From positions 1 to 58,298 of the IMG/VR virus record IMGVR_UViG_3300032334_001544: a stretch of DNA of 58,298 nucleotides. One strand, 5' to 3'. Shown piece by piece: positions 1 through 8,022 of this stretch. Position 1 is the stretch's first letter. Every line of letters begins with the position of its first letter. A model generated the notes under the pieces. The model was not told the origin of the DNA. It worked only from the letters and a program-made list of their open reading frames with translations, and ran no database searches. The translations under genes were made by a program, and so were the position numbers. The stretch comes from a virus.

Positions 1-123
1 CACGGTCTCATACACACCATACTCATGGCCGCTTCCCACACCTACACGAAAGCCCAAACGGTAATTGACAAAGATTGCGACCATAAACAGTACAAACATC
101 ACGCTTGCTGTGAACAGATCCAT
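1..123 (-). CDS. Small membrane protein, partial
   Basis: The 5' part of a minus-strand gene runs off the left edge. It starts at ATG 123 and 41 codons are visible. Residues 1-19 are hydrophobic (MDLFTASVMFVLFMVAIFV) and form one probable membrane helix, followed by a basic, glycine-rich stretch. Its start lies 1 base downstream of the stop of the preceding gene, so the two are probably co-transcribed. The family is not recognised. Confidence 0.5.
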   Translation of the reverse strand, partial: MDLFTASVMFVLFMVAIFVNYRLGFRVGVGSGHEYGVYETV

Positions 124-124
124 G

Positions 125-298
125 TTAGTTGCCTTTCTTTTCCTTGAGATTATTGATGGTCACTTGCCCCTGGGGGCTGTATTGCATCATGACCAGCCTA
201 CGTGCGCTGGTCTGATCGTTGGCATTGACTATCACAGTGAACTGAAGGGTGGGTTGCCCTTTAGTGGTTATGATACCCTTCAGTTCAAATTGCTTCAT
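125..298 (-). CDS. Hypothetical 57-aa protein
   Basis: A short ORF starting at ATG 298 (MKQFELKGIITTKG) and ending with a lysine-rich tail. It follows the ATPase gene by 7 bp and precedes the membrane protein by 1 bp, in an operon-like arrangement. Alternating hydrophobic residues (LQFTVIVN, QVTINNL) suggest a small beta-rich fold. No family is recognised. Confidence 0.55.
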   Translation of the reverse strand: MKQFELKGIITTKGQPTLQFTVIVNANDQTSARRLVMMQYSPQGQVTINNLKEKKGN

Positions 299-305
299 GT
301 CTATC

Positions 306-1088
306 TCACTTCATAACTGTTATTTCTGCCACACGCTTCCAACGGTTAGGCTGGCTTTTACGCAAGTCAGCCAATTTGAGAGCAGTGCGCAGGCTCATCT
401 CTCTCAAACTTTTAGCATTGTCCAACATGAATTCCAAGATCTCTTCCTGTTCTGACAGTTCTAGATCATAATCCTGGAACAGCTTGCCAGTGTTTGCAAT
501 CTGCTTGATACGCAGATATTTATCACGTTCAGTGTCCAAGGTCAGATCGATATAATGGCAACGGCTCTGTAATGCTGACAGGTGGTCCTGTAGCTTCTTG
601 CTGCGGATATTCTCGAACTTGAGATTGGTGATGAAGATCACACCGCCCTTGAATTCGAAACTGTTGGGCACACCTTCAGTACGCAACAAACGGCTGTCAG
701 TGTTCCAGTGGATCATACGCTTCTTACCCGAGTCCAATGCTGCTTTCAGGATGTTGAGGCTGAGCTCGTCCATGAGCACACTGTCACAGTCGTCGAACAC
801 CAACACGCTACCTGGTGTGCTGTACTCATACAACTTGAGATACAAGCCCAGTGCGGTCATTGCACCCTTGACCACCTGGTATTTCTGTTCTCCAGCCACT
901 TGGTCGAACAGGCTGACCTGTTCCAGTTTACTCTGCACCCCGTAGCTCTTGCCCACACCAGGTGGACCCACCACGATCATGCTGCGTACATCGCCCTCTT
1001 TGACTGCCAGTGCCATATCTTCCAGGATGTCGAAACGCTCTGCGATGCGATCCATGACCTGCTGGTCAGTTTCCAGTTGCTTTTGCAT
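306..1088 (-). CDS. AAA+ family ATPase
   Basis: A 260-residue P-loop ATPase. Walker A GPPGVGKS lies at residues 41-48 and Walker B VLVFDDCDS at about 94-102; a sensor-1-like segment (GGVIFITN) follows near residue 150. A stand-alone AAA+ ATPase of this size is common in T4-like marine phages, but its job is unknown; a helper for DNA or protein remodelling is an inference. The ATG at 1088 has an AGGAG 6 nt upstream and a strong early-type promoter just beyond it. The C-terminus (residues 215-260) is helical and basic. Confidence 0.8.
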   Translation of the reverse strand: MQKQLETDQQVMDRIAERFDILEDMALAVKEGDVRSMIVVGPPGVGKSYGVQSKLEQVSLFDQVAGEQKYQVVKGAMTALGLYLKLYEYSTPGSVLVFDDCDSVLMDELSLNILKAALDSGKKRMIHWNTDSRLLRTEGVPNSFEFKGGVIFITNLKFENIRSKKLQDHLSALQSRCHYIDLTLDTERDKYLRIKQIANTGKLFQDYDLELSEQEEILEFMLDNAKSLREMSLRTALKLADLRKSQPNRWKRVAEITVMK

Positions 1089-1114
1089 ACAAACTCCTAC
1101 GTTGTTATATATTC

Positions 1115-1142
1115 ACTATAACGTAGGATTGTCTTTTGTCAA
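1115..1142 (-). promoter_or_regulatory. Early sigma70-type promoter with overlapping inverted repeat
   Basis: On the minus strand, TTGACA (1142-1137) and TATAGT (1120-1115) are separated by 16 bp, the spacing used throughout this genome. It drives the ATPase gene. An 8-bp inverted repeat (CCTACGTT 1096-1103 with AACGTAGG 1120-1127) reaches from the leader into the -10 region and could be an operator or a leader hairpin. Confidence 0.75.
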
Positions 1143-1843
1143 CGGTAATTTTCAGCTGGATATCTGTTATTATAATGTTCAGCGCCAGTGGCAAAACTCT
1201 TGGCGATCTCTGAAGCATTAGGCATCTTGCTGCCGATCCAAGCCTCATGATCGAATCTCCAATAGGGAGGACCACCTTGGATGTGTGCTTTGAACTGCGT
1301 GGCATTCTGCGTCATGCAATCCACAGGATGGGCTAGGGCTACTAGTTGTTTGACGTAATCGCTATTGGCCCACCAGAAGTTACCTGAAAAATGCGGCCAG
1401 GGATCAGTTTCCCAGTTGGGTCCTGCAACATCATGGTCTGCCAATGCAGCAACACAGTCTCTCCAACGCTCGATCACGCTGTAATTAAGGAAATCTCTCC
1501 AATCTGCGATGTTTGCATCTCCTGGCCTGGTAACGCCTTTGAGATGGATGTACAACACATGCATGGGCTCTGCAGATTCCTTGCACTGTTGATGCAAGAA
1601 ATTCAATGTGGGATATTCGTAGAATGCACTGTCGGGAGACAGATGGGCCAGGCTTAATTTGTTTTCAGGTTTGCTGGTCATCCAGTCCATGAAGGTGTGG
1701 CGTTGTCCATTACCACAGATGAAGATCTCATCAGCAGCTTCGTATAATCCTGATTCTTTGATCAATTTCCACTGATTGTCCATGACATTATTCCAATCTG
1801 CCAATTCAGTGGTATGCCAGAAAACTTTAATCTTATTCATCAT
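1139..1843 (-). CDS. Putative glycosyltransferase-like protein
   Basis: A 234-residue protein. Motifs such as HFSGNFWWANSDYV (about residues 150-163) and YWRFDHEAWIGS (about 198-209) resemble phage and bacterial glycan-biosynthesis proteins. No signal peptide or membrane helix is seen. ATG 1843 overlaps the upstream stop as ATGA, so translation is coupled to the 93-aa gene. The assignment rests on motif resemblance and on the glycan genes nearby, so the substrate cannot be given. It could instead be a related protein without transferase activity. Confidence 0.5.
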   Translation of the reverse strand: MMNKIKVFWHTTELADWNNVMDNQWKLIKESGLYEAADEIFICGNGQRHTFMDWMTSKPENKLSLAHLSPDSAFYEYPTLNFLHQQCKESAEPMHVLYIHLKGVTRPGDANIADWRDFLNYSVIERWRDCVAALADHDVAGPNWETDPWPHFSGNFWWANSDYVKQLVALAHPVDCMTQNATQFKAHIQGGPPYWRFDHEAWIGSKMPNASEIAKSFATGAEHYNNRYPAENYR

Positions 1844-2121
1844 TTGCCTTTCTTGACCTGTTCTAGTAGATATTCCAGCGTATGAACGATTTGATCAGCT
1901 TCTGCATCTGAGTGCATGCCACTGATCACTTTATAGTGATCCAGTTCTAATCCTATCAACTTGATGCAGCGTTGGCGTTCAGCATTGTTTTCTTTCTGTT
2001 CGCCCACATTCATCAACCTGGTCATGGTCTTGAGCAACTTACGACCAGAGTAGATGATGAATCCCAACAACCCGATGTTGATGATCAATAGCCACATGTC
2101 CATCACTGTGACAAATTTCAT
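1840..2121 (-). CDS. Membrane-anchored coiled protein, hypothetical
   Basis: A 93-residue protein with one N-terminal membrane helix (about residues 9-24, LLIINIGLLGFIIYSG), a basic stop-transfer segment (GRKLLKTMTRL), then a charged, helical cytoplasmic part ending LLEQVKKGK. Both ends overlap neighbouring genes by 4 bp (ATGA), indicating translational coupling. An AGGAG precedes the start. Function unknown. Confidence 0.6.
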   Translation of the reverse strand: MKFVTVMDMWLLIINIGLLGFIIYSGRKLLKTMTRLMNVGEQKENNAERQRCIKLIGLELDHYKVISGMHSDAEADQIVHTLEYLLEQVKKGK

Positions 2122-2366
2122 AAGTCTATTTCTCCTGTGGTCATGTTATCGTAATAAGCATTTTTCTTATTATGGTATTCTTTGATACGGTTGTCAATAT
2201 ATCTGTCTAATGCATTGCGAAATTGTTCTTTAGCAGGAATATATCTGCTTTCCTTGATGTTGTCACGACGATTGATACTGCCACGTTGTTCAGCTTCCCA
2301 AGCATCGTCAGCAGCGTCCATCATCTCTTCCAATGCGTCACAGATGTCATCTAGTTGTTCTTCCAT
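2118..2366 (-). CDS. Hypothetical 82-aa acidic protein
   Basis: A small soluble protein with a very acidic N-terminus (MEEQLDDICDALEEMMDAAD) predicted to be helical, then a basic, tyrosine-rich C-terminal half. AAGGAAC lies 7 nt before ATG 2366. It is the middle member of a cluster with overlapping stops and starts. No family recognised. Confidence 0.55.
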   Translation of the reverse strand: MEEQLDDICDALEEMMDAADDAWEAEQRGSINRRDNIKESRYIPAKEQFRNALDRYIDNRIKEYHNKKNAYYDNMTTGEIDL

Positions 2367-2376
2367 GTCAGTTCCT

Positions 2377-3090
2377 TTATGTTTTTATGCCAGGTTCGCT
2401 GGGGTAAGCATTATGTGGTATCTCATGATAAGCAGCATGTTTCATGCTGGGCCGGACTATGCGATAATCCAGATGGGCCAGCTTGACCGTCAGTTGTTTA
2501 TATTCATCCAGATAGTATTGCAAGGTAGTCTCATAACCAAAACTGCGTTGGTCAGACAGGAACCTGGGAAACCAGTTCCACAGATCACTATAGTGATCCA
2601 TGCTGTGGCTATCTCCCATGGCTACCACGTCTGTATATCCACCATAATGGCGATCATGTGGTAGCACTATGGTATCAGGTTCGATCAGAGCCAATGCATC
2701 GGTCCAAGTGTGTGGGAACCACAGATCAGTCCTGGCTTTGCAGACCACATCATAACGGAAATCATGTGTCTTTTCGTATTCTGACTTGAGCCTGTTGGCC
2801 TGGTGTACGCTGTACCACATGGGAAAGGTACGCTCGTGGGTACGCCCTATCACGGCCAGATGTACGGTACTCAGATACCATTCATGGAATAATTGTGTGT
2901 GGCTGGGTTCAAACATGATGCCACGTGGTCTGATGGCATCTGCTATCTGGCTATAATCTGCGGTATCCATTTCATCGTTCCAGAAATGGCAGAAGATATC
3001 TACCTCATGTGGTGAGAATAAGTCTCGGATTGTATCTATATGATAATCGTAACATCTGGGAATGCCACTGAGGCACAATGCTATCTTCAT
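2377..3090 (-). CDS. Glycosyltransferase-like protein
   Basis: A 237-residue protein beginning MKIALCLSGIPRCYDYH, the start used here because upstream in-frame codons run into the promoter. The order LCLSGIPR, EVDIFCHFWND, MWYSVHQANRLKSEYE and VVCKARTDLWFP matches a family found in phage and bacterial polysaccharide loci; the ARTD motif is in the position of a nucleotide-sugar DxD-type site. It probably transfers a sugar in the phage glycan pathway (inference). It has its own promoter just downstream of the beta-barrel gene's terminator. Confidence 0.6.
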   Translation of the reverse strand: MKIALCLSGIPRCYDYHIDTIRDLFSPHEVDIFCHFWNDEMDTADYSQIADAIRPRGIMFEPSHTQLFHEWYLSTVHLAVIGRTHERTFPMWYSVHQANRLKSEYEKTHDFRYDVVCKARTDLWFPHTWTDALALIEPDTIVLPHDRHYGGYTDVVAMGDSHSMDHYSDLWNWFPRFLSDQRSFGYETTLQYYLDEYKQLTVKLAHLDYRIVRPSMKHAAYHEIPHNAYPSEPGIKT

Positions 3091-3116
3091 CTGGTGCTCA
3101 CAAAAAAATATCTTAC

Positions 3117-3144
3117 AGTATATAACATTAGAAAATCTGGTCAA
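3117..3144 (-). promoter_or_regulatory. Early sigma70-type promoter
   Basis: On the minus strand, TTGACC (3144-3139) and TATACT (3122-3117) are separated by 16 bp, 27 bp upstream of the ATG at 3090. It sits immediately after the terminator of the beta-barrel gene, so transcription restarts here. Confidence 0.6.
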
Positions 3145-3175
3145 GAAAAAAGCAGTGGTTGTTACACCACTGCTT
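3144..3175 (-). terminator. Rho-independent terminator of the beta-barrel gene
   Basis: A 10-bp perfect stem, AAGCAGTGGT (3150-3159) with ACCACTGCTT (3166-3175) and a 6-nt loop, is followed on the minus strand by a run of T (3151-3145). It lies 24 bp past the stop of the outer-membrane protein gene. Confidence 0.85.
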
Positions 3176-3198
3176 CTCTGTCAGGAGGTGGGTCCTGA

Positions 3199-3756
3199 TC
3201 AGAACTTGTAGTTAAGTCCCAGGGTCATGATGTTGTTATCCTTGATCTTGGTGCCATCGCTCCAAATATTAATATAACGGTAACGGGCATCTGCTTCCCA
3301 GTTCTTAGCAATAGCATACTTTACGCCACCGCCAACATTATAGATAGTCTTGTTGTTGTCACGAACGCCATCACGGAAATCGTGGTTTTGTACGCCGACA
3401 CCGGCTAGTGCATATGGAGTGAAACCAAATACTGAACCAATTGGGCTAACAACGCCGTTAGCTAGAACACGAGTCTGTGCCTTCTGGCCAGCTTTCTTGA
3501 ATTGTTCATCGACTGTGATTTCAGTTGCGAACATTGGATTCCACTTGTATCCAACCACGCCGCCAGCATTGGCAGGGCTATCGGTTACTGAACGATCCAA
3601 TTTAACTGCACCACCAGCATTAACACCCACATACCAACTGGCAGGAGCGGTTACGGCTGCTGGAGCGGCTGGGGTAGCCTTCTTCTCTGGCAGATTAGCT
3701 GCTGATGCAACTGATGCTGACAGCACTAGAAGGGCTGCTGCGATATACTTTTTCAT
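3199..3756 (-). CDS. Outer-membrane beta-barrel protein (OmpA/Opa-like)
   Basis: A 185-residue protein. Residues 1-19 are a Sec signal peptide (basic MKK, hydrophobic core, cleavage after ASVASA). An Ala/Pro-rich linker follows (about 20-40), then an 8-strand-type beta barrel with alternating aromatic/glycine strands (SWYVGVNAGGAV, AGGVVGYKWNP, YALAGVGV, YNVGGGVKYA, ADARYRYINIW). It ends LGLNYKF, the C-terminal aromatic signal for outer-membrane insertion. It probably sits in the host outer membrane. A role in superinfection exclusion, receptor masking or porin exchange is inference. It is a single-gene unit with its own promoter and terminator. Confidence 0.85.
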   Translation of the reverse strand: MKKYIAAALLVLSASVASAANLPEKKATPAAPAAVTAPASWYVGVNAGGAVKLDRSVTDSPANAGGVVGYKWNPMFATEITVDEQFKKAGQKAQTRVLANGVVSPIGSVFGFTPYALAGVGVQNHDFRDGVRDNNKTIYNVGGGVKYAIAKNWEADARYRYINIWSDGTKIKDNNIMTLGLNYKF

Positions 3757-3778
3757 TTTTTCTTCCTCTTGTTTTAAG

Positions 3779-3823
3779 ATATTGCTACCTAAGCAATATA
3801 CTATGACTAAACCATATAGTCAA
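3779..3823 (-). promoter_or_regulatory. Promoter with operator-like hairpin for the beta-barrel gene
   Basis: On the minus strand, TTGACT (3823-3818) and TATATT (3800-3795) are 17 bp apart. An 8-bp inverted repeat, ATATTGCT (3779-3786) with AGCAATAT (3792-3799), covers the -10 and the first transcribed bases, in the position of an operator. An AAGAGGAAG ribosome site follows 7 nt before the ATG. Confidence 0.65.
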
Positions 3824-3881
3824 TAAAGTAGTTGAGTTACTCGACTTGTCGAATCTACTGGTTCTATTTAGCTGAAAAATG

Positions 3882-4826
3882 CTACCAAACAAAGTTCTTC
3901 TGGTAATAAGCAACGATAGTTGGCAACTCTTCAGCAAACTGTTTTTCAGGTTTCCAACCCAATAGCTTTAATTTAGTGTCATCTATGCTATATCTCACAT
4001 CCACCCCCTGTCTCTGGATACCAAAGTCACAGTAATCTGTCAGATCCACTTGTTTGTGGAACACCAATTCCAGGATCTGTGATACCACCTCTCGGTTCTC
4101 ACATTCATAACTGCCAGCAATGTTATAGATCTCATTGCGTGAACCTGACTTGATGATGTGTATGATGGCTGAAGCAGTGTCTTCCACATGTAACCAGGTG
4201 CGCCTGGGCGTTCCCTGCATGTGTAGCGGTATCTTACGACCCACTTCGATACACTTGATAGCTCTGGGTATTAGCTTTTCCACATACTGCCCTATGCCAT
4301 AGTTGTTGCTGGGCCTGACGATCACATAGGGAATATCATAGGTGCGACTCCAGGCCAATATCAATTGGTCTGCCGCAGCTTTGGTAGCCGAATAGGGATT
4401 ACTGGGTTTCAGCAGGCATTCTTCGGTGAAGCTGCCTGCATCAGTATCACCGTATACCTCATCTGTGCTGAAATGCAACAGCACTGGCTTGCGTTCCTTG
4501 GCTATCTTGATCAGTTCCAACAGATGATGCACACCATTGATGTTGCTGTGGACGAAAACATCACTGCCACTGATGCTGTTGTCAACATGGGTCTCAGCCG
4601 CAGTATTGATTATGTAATCACAGTCATACAGATGATCCAGATCGTTTATGTCTTTGTGTTGGAATTGGAAATTATCATACTTGTTGAAGATCTCCAGGAA
4701 TTTCAGATTGCTGGCATAATTGCAGCGATCTATGCCCATGACATACCAGCCCTGGTCCAAGCATCGCTGCGTGATGTGTATGCCTATGAACCCCAGGCAT
4801 CCGGTGACATAAACGATCTTTTTCAT
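3882..4826 (-). CDS. rmlB: dTDP-glucose 4,6-dehydratase-like NAD-dependent enzyme
   Basis: A 314-residue extended SDR enzyme. The Rossmann motif is TGCLGFIG (residues 8-15). INTAAETHVDNSI and STDEVYG (Thr/Asp/Glu of the dehydratase site) are RmlB hallmarks, and YSATK holds the catalytic Tyr and Lys. RmlB turns dTDP-glucose into the 4-keto-6-deoxy sugar, the branch point to rhamnose and other deoxysugars. The product is slightly shorter than cellular RmlB (about 350). It overlaps the upstream transketolase half by 4 bp, so they are translationally coupled. A UDP-sugar dehydratase is the main alternative. Confidence 0.85.
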   Translation of the reverse strand: MKKIVYVTGCLGFIGIHITQRCLDQGWYVMGIDRCNYASNLKFLEIFNKYDNFQFQHKDINDLDHLYDCDYIINTAAETHVDNSISGSDVFVHSNINGVHHLLELIKIAKERKPVLLHFSTDEVYGDTDAGSFTEECLLKPSNPYSATKAAADQLILAWSRTYDIPYVIVRPSNNYGIGQYVEKLIPRAIKCIEVGRKIPLHMQGTPRRTWLHVEDTASAIIHIIKSGSRNEIYNIAGSYECENREVVSQILELVFHKQVDLTDYCDFGIQRQGVDVRYSIDDTKLKLLGWKPEKQFAEELPTIVAYYQKNFVW

Positions 4827-5305
4827 ATCTTTCTCGTCAGATTCAGATAGGCTGGTTGCTTGCTTAATAGGAACTCAGGAAAAACTTCAGCCAATTCACT
4901 CAGCGACCAGGGCTTGTAGATCTTGATGTTGGGCATGTTGCTTAACACAGCTTCATCATCATGCGCCCAATGGCTCAGTCCATCGTGGCTGTAGTCCTTA
5001 TCCCTGCCACTACCTATCAGTTTGACTGGAATGTTTTCAGCATTGACATAGTTACGCAGGAACTCATAGGGACGATACAGGATGAAACTGCTCATGCTGT
5101 AACATACTGGTATCTTGCCAGATTCGGCCAAACCAACACCAGCACCGATCAGTAACTGTTCAGCTGCTCCCACATTGTAGAAACGATCAGCATATCTGTC
5201 ACGGATCTGATCCAATATGCCGTAGCCCAGATCAGCCGTCAGCACTATGACATCAGCATGGCGTGACATCTCATCAGCTAACAGATCAATACATTCTTTT
5301 CTCAT
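4823..5305 (-). CDS. Transketolase-like, C-terminal (pyrimidine-binding) half
   Basis: A 160-residue protein starting at ATG 5305, which overlaps the stop of the N-terminal half as ATGA. It has the Pyr-domain signature: VIVLTADLGYG, the cofactor-activating glutamate in NVGAAEQLLIGAGVGLAESG, and FILYRPYEFLRN. Transketolases and related ThDP enzymes are often split into two chains in sugar-nucleotide loci. This half would assemble with the gene just upstream to move a C2 unit between sugars. The third (C-terminal) domain of full transketolase is missing. Confidence 0.8.
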   Translation of the reverse strand: MRKECIDLLADEMSRHADVIVLTADLGYGILDQIRDRYADRFYNVGAAEQLLIGAGVGLAESGKIPVCYSMSSFILYRPYEFLRNYVNAENIPVKLIGSGRDKDYSHDGLSHWAHDDEAVLSNMPNIKIYKPWSLSELAEVFPEFLLSKQPAYLNLTRKI

Positions 5306-5910
5306 AGTTTCTGATAATCCTCTGGTTTCAGCACATAGTAGTGTGTCAATAATCCTTTGGCGAAATCCCACTCTGGAGGTTCGCTGACCCTGATATTGAT
5401 GTCTGGCAGGAAAGCTCTGAGCCTGTTGATCAGATATTCGTTATCGATATAATCATAAGCGGTCATGCCATTGATGTTCACATACACATGCAGGTTGGTC
5501 AGTTTCTGATCATGGATGAATCTCAGTGATTCCCAGATGCTGCCCTCTGCTGCTTCCCCATCGCTGATCATGCAATAGACGTCACGGTTACGATCGGCCA
5601 GGGCATGCCCTACTGCGATGGGCAATCCTGATCCCAGGCTGCCGGTGCTGCAATACAATCGATTCTCCAGGTCCTTGCCTGGATGGATGCCATGTTTGTG
5701 CAGCAGCATCACTGGATCTGTGCCATAACGATATTCCAGTTCACAATAAAGAGCCAGGCCAGCATGCCCATTGCTCAGGATGAAGACTTCATCGTCAGCT
5801 TTGCGATCGTAAATCTCATGTATGATGGGCCAGGCACTGAGGCAACTGCTGAGATGGCTCAGCTTCTCCTCATAAGTGATGTCGATTATCCTACGTATAA
5901 TATCATGCAT
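5302..5910 (-). CDS. Transketolase-like, N-terminal (ThDP-binding) half
   Basis: A 202-residue protein. It has LSNGHAGLALY (about residues 46-56), GSLGSGLPIAVGHALA (90-105) and the thiamine-diphosphate/Mg motif SDGEAAEGSIWES (116-128), followed by the usual NxNG equivalent (VNINGMTA). It pairs with the downstream gene to rebuild a two-subunit transketolase-type enzyme. It overlaps the upstream epimerase by 8 bp. In the glycan cluster it most likely makes a branched or rare sugar precursor (inference) rather than serving central metabolism. Confidence 0.8.
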   Translation of the reverse strand: MHDIIRRIIDITYEEKLSHLSSCLSAWPIIHEIYDRKADDEVFILSNGHAGLALYCELEYRYGTDPVMLLHKHGIHPGKDLENRLYCSTGSLGSGLPIAVGHALADRNRDVYCMISDGEAAEGSIWESLRFIHDQKLTNLHVYVNINGMTAYDYIDNEYLINRLRAFLPDINIRVSEPPEWDFAKGLLTHYYVLKPEDYQKL

Positions 5911-6724
5911 GGTCTAGTCCTATATTACAAAATTTTGTTATTCCACTATGTATGCCATGTTGTATGCTGAATCCATAATCAGATCTGGCATAATCAGTAT
6001 CACATACCCACACTTCACTCTCAAATTTCTTATTGAGTTCAGTGTGCAGTGTTATGGGTGCAGTGTTGCCAGTGATCTCAGCAAACAGTTCTGATATCTC
6101 AAAATTACTGTACTGTTGCCCGCTACCCAGATTGACGATGTCACCAAAGCGATCAATATTGCTATTGATGACCTGGTCACAGCCACGTATGAAATCATCG
6201 ATGTAGATGAAATCGTGATAGCCCTGATATAATGTCATCGGTTGTTGGTGCATGTAGGCATTGTACAGCCTGGGAAATAGCCTGTGTGGCTTTTCTCCTG
6301 GCCCATAAACGCTATAGGGCCTGGCTATCTTGACATCCAGTCCATATTGCCTGGCATACCCCTGGCACAGTAGTGTGCTCATGCCTTTGGTAGCCTGGTA
6401 CATGTTGACTGGATTGATGCGATCAGTTTCTGCGCTGGCTCGGTCCATGATGCCATACTCAGCACTGCTGCCTATCTGTAACATGCTGATATCTTTTTCC
6501 ATGACATATTCCAGGCAGATGCGGGTATATTCCACATTGGGCATCCACATGTCTGTGTGATCATAGATCTGGCCTGCACAGTTGATTATCCGTTCAGGTG
6601 CAAAATGTTGTAGCATGTTGGCCAGGTCATCATGTCTTATATGTGCCAAGCACTCATGATCATCATAGAATTTGAGAAAATGCTTGCCGATGAATCCGTT
6701 ACTGCCAGTGATTAATATCTTCAT
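5903..6724 (-). CDS. NAD-dependent sugar epimerase/reductase (extended SDR)
   Basis: A 273-residue protein. Rossmann motif TGSNGFIG (6-13), catalytic serine region IGSSAEYG and YQATK (Tyr-x3-Lys), and RPYSVYGPGE as in GDP-fucose synthases and UDP-sugar epimerases. The exact substrate cannot be read from the motifs. It acts on a nucleotide sugar in the cytoplasm, probably downstream of Gmd or RmlB, both encoded nearby. The spacing to the GT34-like gene upstream is 3 bp. Confidence 0.8.
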   Translation of the reverse strand: MKILITGSNGFIGKHFLKFYDDHECLAHIRHDDLANMLQHFAPERIINCAGQIYDHTDMWMPNVEYTRICLEYVMEKDISMLQIGSSAEYGIMDRASAETDRINPVNMYQATKGMSTLLCQGYARQYGLDVKIARPYSVYGPGEKPHRLFPRLYNAYMHQQPMTLYQGYHDFIYIDDFIRGCDQVINSNIDRFGDIVNLGSGQQYSNFEISELFAEITGNTAPITLHTELNKKFESEVWVCDTDYARSDYGFSIQHGIHSGITKFCNIGLDHA

Positions 6725-6727
6725 GTG

Positions 6728-7387
6728 TTAATCTTCTTTGACCAGCTGGGTATATTTCTGAGCCAGTTGCATGCGTGTGTTGAGATCAGTGCCTGGCCAA
6801 TGGATGATCCAATCACCAGTTTGCCAATCACCATCATTGCCAGCTACGTCGGTATATGTCTGATTATACCAGGGGCCATGAGTATAGATGTCATACTGAT
6901 AACTGTTTATCTCACGTTGGGGAACCAATTTGACCACATCAGTAAAGCTATCATGTATATCCAACATGCACTGTTGCTCCTGGAATTGATGGTCCTTATA
7001 ATCTGCATAACGATCCATGATGGTCTGGAAATACCTCTTGGCTGCTGGCGTATTCCTGGCCAGTATGACATCAGCGTTGATGGCATAATTGAAATCACCT
7101 GCCATGATGACGTCATGTGTGTCACAGATGCGATCCTGCACACGGATCTGATGATTGGTTATGATGCTGTCAGTGCCAGTCCATACCACCCATTCAGTGT
7201 CACTGAAGTTTTCAAAGATGTCCAGTATCAACTGTATCTTTTCAAAACCAGGAGTATAGCCATGGAAATCTTCTGTCTTGGCCAGATGGTTGTATCCGTG
7301 TTTGACAGCATATTTTACTTTGTTTGCCCAAGTGATGTCTGCCAGTGTGGTATAGGAGCCATTGTGCAAACTGGTTATTACTATCAT
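6728..7387 (-). CDS. Glycosyltransferase (GT34-like)
   Basis: A 219-residue GT-A-type protein. ATG 7387 is chosen because AAGGA lies 7 nt upstream. It has VVWTGTDSII (about residues 68-77, in the DxD position), an MAGDFNYAINADVILARNT segment typical of the acceptor loop, and a terminal GDWIIHWPGTDLNTR resembling the GT34 metal-binding histidine motif. It probably adds a hexose during assembly of the phage-encoded glycan (inference). No membrane segment, so a soluble or peripheral enzyme. Confidence 0.7.
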   Translation of the reverse strand: MIVITSLHNGSYTTLADITWANKVKYAVKHGYNHLAKTEDFHGYTPGFEKIQLILDIFENFSDTEWVVWTGTDSIITNHQIRVQDRICDTHDVIMAGDFNYAINADVILARNTPAAKRYFQTIMDRYADYKDHQFQEQQCMLDIHDSFTDVVKLVPQREINSYQYDIYTHGPWYNQTYTDVAGNDGDWQTGDWIIHWPGTDLNTRMQLAQKYTQLVKED

Positions 7388-7397
7388 CAATCTGTCC

Positions 7398-7967
7398 TTA
7401 CTGGTTCTTGAAGATCACAAGCAGACCACGTTCACACTGTTCACCAGGGAATGAACTCTTGTTGAACAGTTGATGGCTCAACTTACGATTCTTGACTGTG
7501 GTATAGATGTTTCTTAGATTATAGAATATACCACCTGGCCAATGCTGCTGCATGTTTACATCATGATAGATCAATATGCCATTGTCATTTAATAAGTTAT
7601 CATACACATACTCGAACCATTGATCAGTATGGTAGTGATCAGCATCGCTCATGATGAAATCGAAACTGTCCTGACAACTGAACACGAAATCCCGCTCATC
7701 GCTAGTTAAAAACTGTACACGGCTAGCATATCTTTCTGTGACCTCTGGTGGCATTTCACCGCCCCAGTCTGCCCAGTTATCCACCAGCGTATAGTCATAG
7801 GGTTTGCGATTATATTCCAGGCCAGCTAATATACTGTCAAGGCTCCGCCCACCACCTATGCCCAGTTCCAGGATCTTTTCAGGTTTGTTGGCTTTGACCA
7901 GGCTTTCCACCAGGCTGGCATGTGCTATATCGATCTTGATTTCTTCAACTTGACCAAAATTTGACAT
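7398..7967 (-). CDS. SAM-dependent methyltransferase (class I)
   Basis: A 189-residue protein with motif I ILELGIGGGRS (about 32-42), TLVDNW (motif II) and FDFIMSDADHYHTDQWFEYV as in O-methyltransferases of the CmcI/TylF type. It probably methylates a sugar hydroxyl in the glycan cluster (inference). It shares its ribosome site and upstream sequence with the next methyltransferase gene through a 62-bp direct repeat (AAGGA 8 nt before the ATG in both). Confidence 0.75.
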   Translation of the reverse strand: MSNFGQVEEIKIDIAHASLVESLVKANKPEKILELGIGGGRSLDSILAGLEYNRKPYDYTLVDNWADWGGEMPPEVTERYASRVQFLTSDERDFVFSCQDSFDFIMSDADHYHTDQWFEYVYDNLLNDNGILIYHDVNMQQHWPGGIFYNLRNIYTTVKNRKLSHQLFNKSSFPGEQCERGLLVIFKNQ

Positions 7968-8022
7968 ATATTTTTCCTTATTCTATAATTCTAAAACCAG
8001 ACAAAATTTGATCTTGTTTGAT
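7961..8022. repeat. 62-bp direct repeat, copy 1
   Basis: Identical over 62 bases to 8815-8876, with TCTG also shared after one mismatch. It covers the start and ribosome site of the 189-aa methyltransferase gene plus the last 15 codons of the gene remnant upstream. Together with copy 2 it brackets the FkbM gene. Confidence 0.9.

Noticed and set aside
6725-7411. A 228-codon plus-strand open frame
   Set aside because: Exactly antisense to the GT34-like gene, with low-information hydrophobic composition and no ribosome site. The minus-strand gene explains the region.
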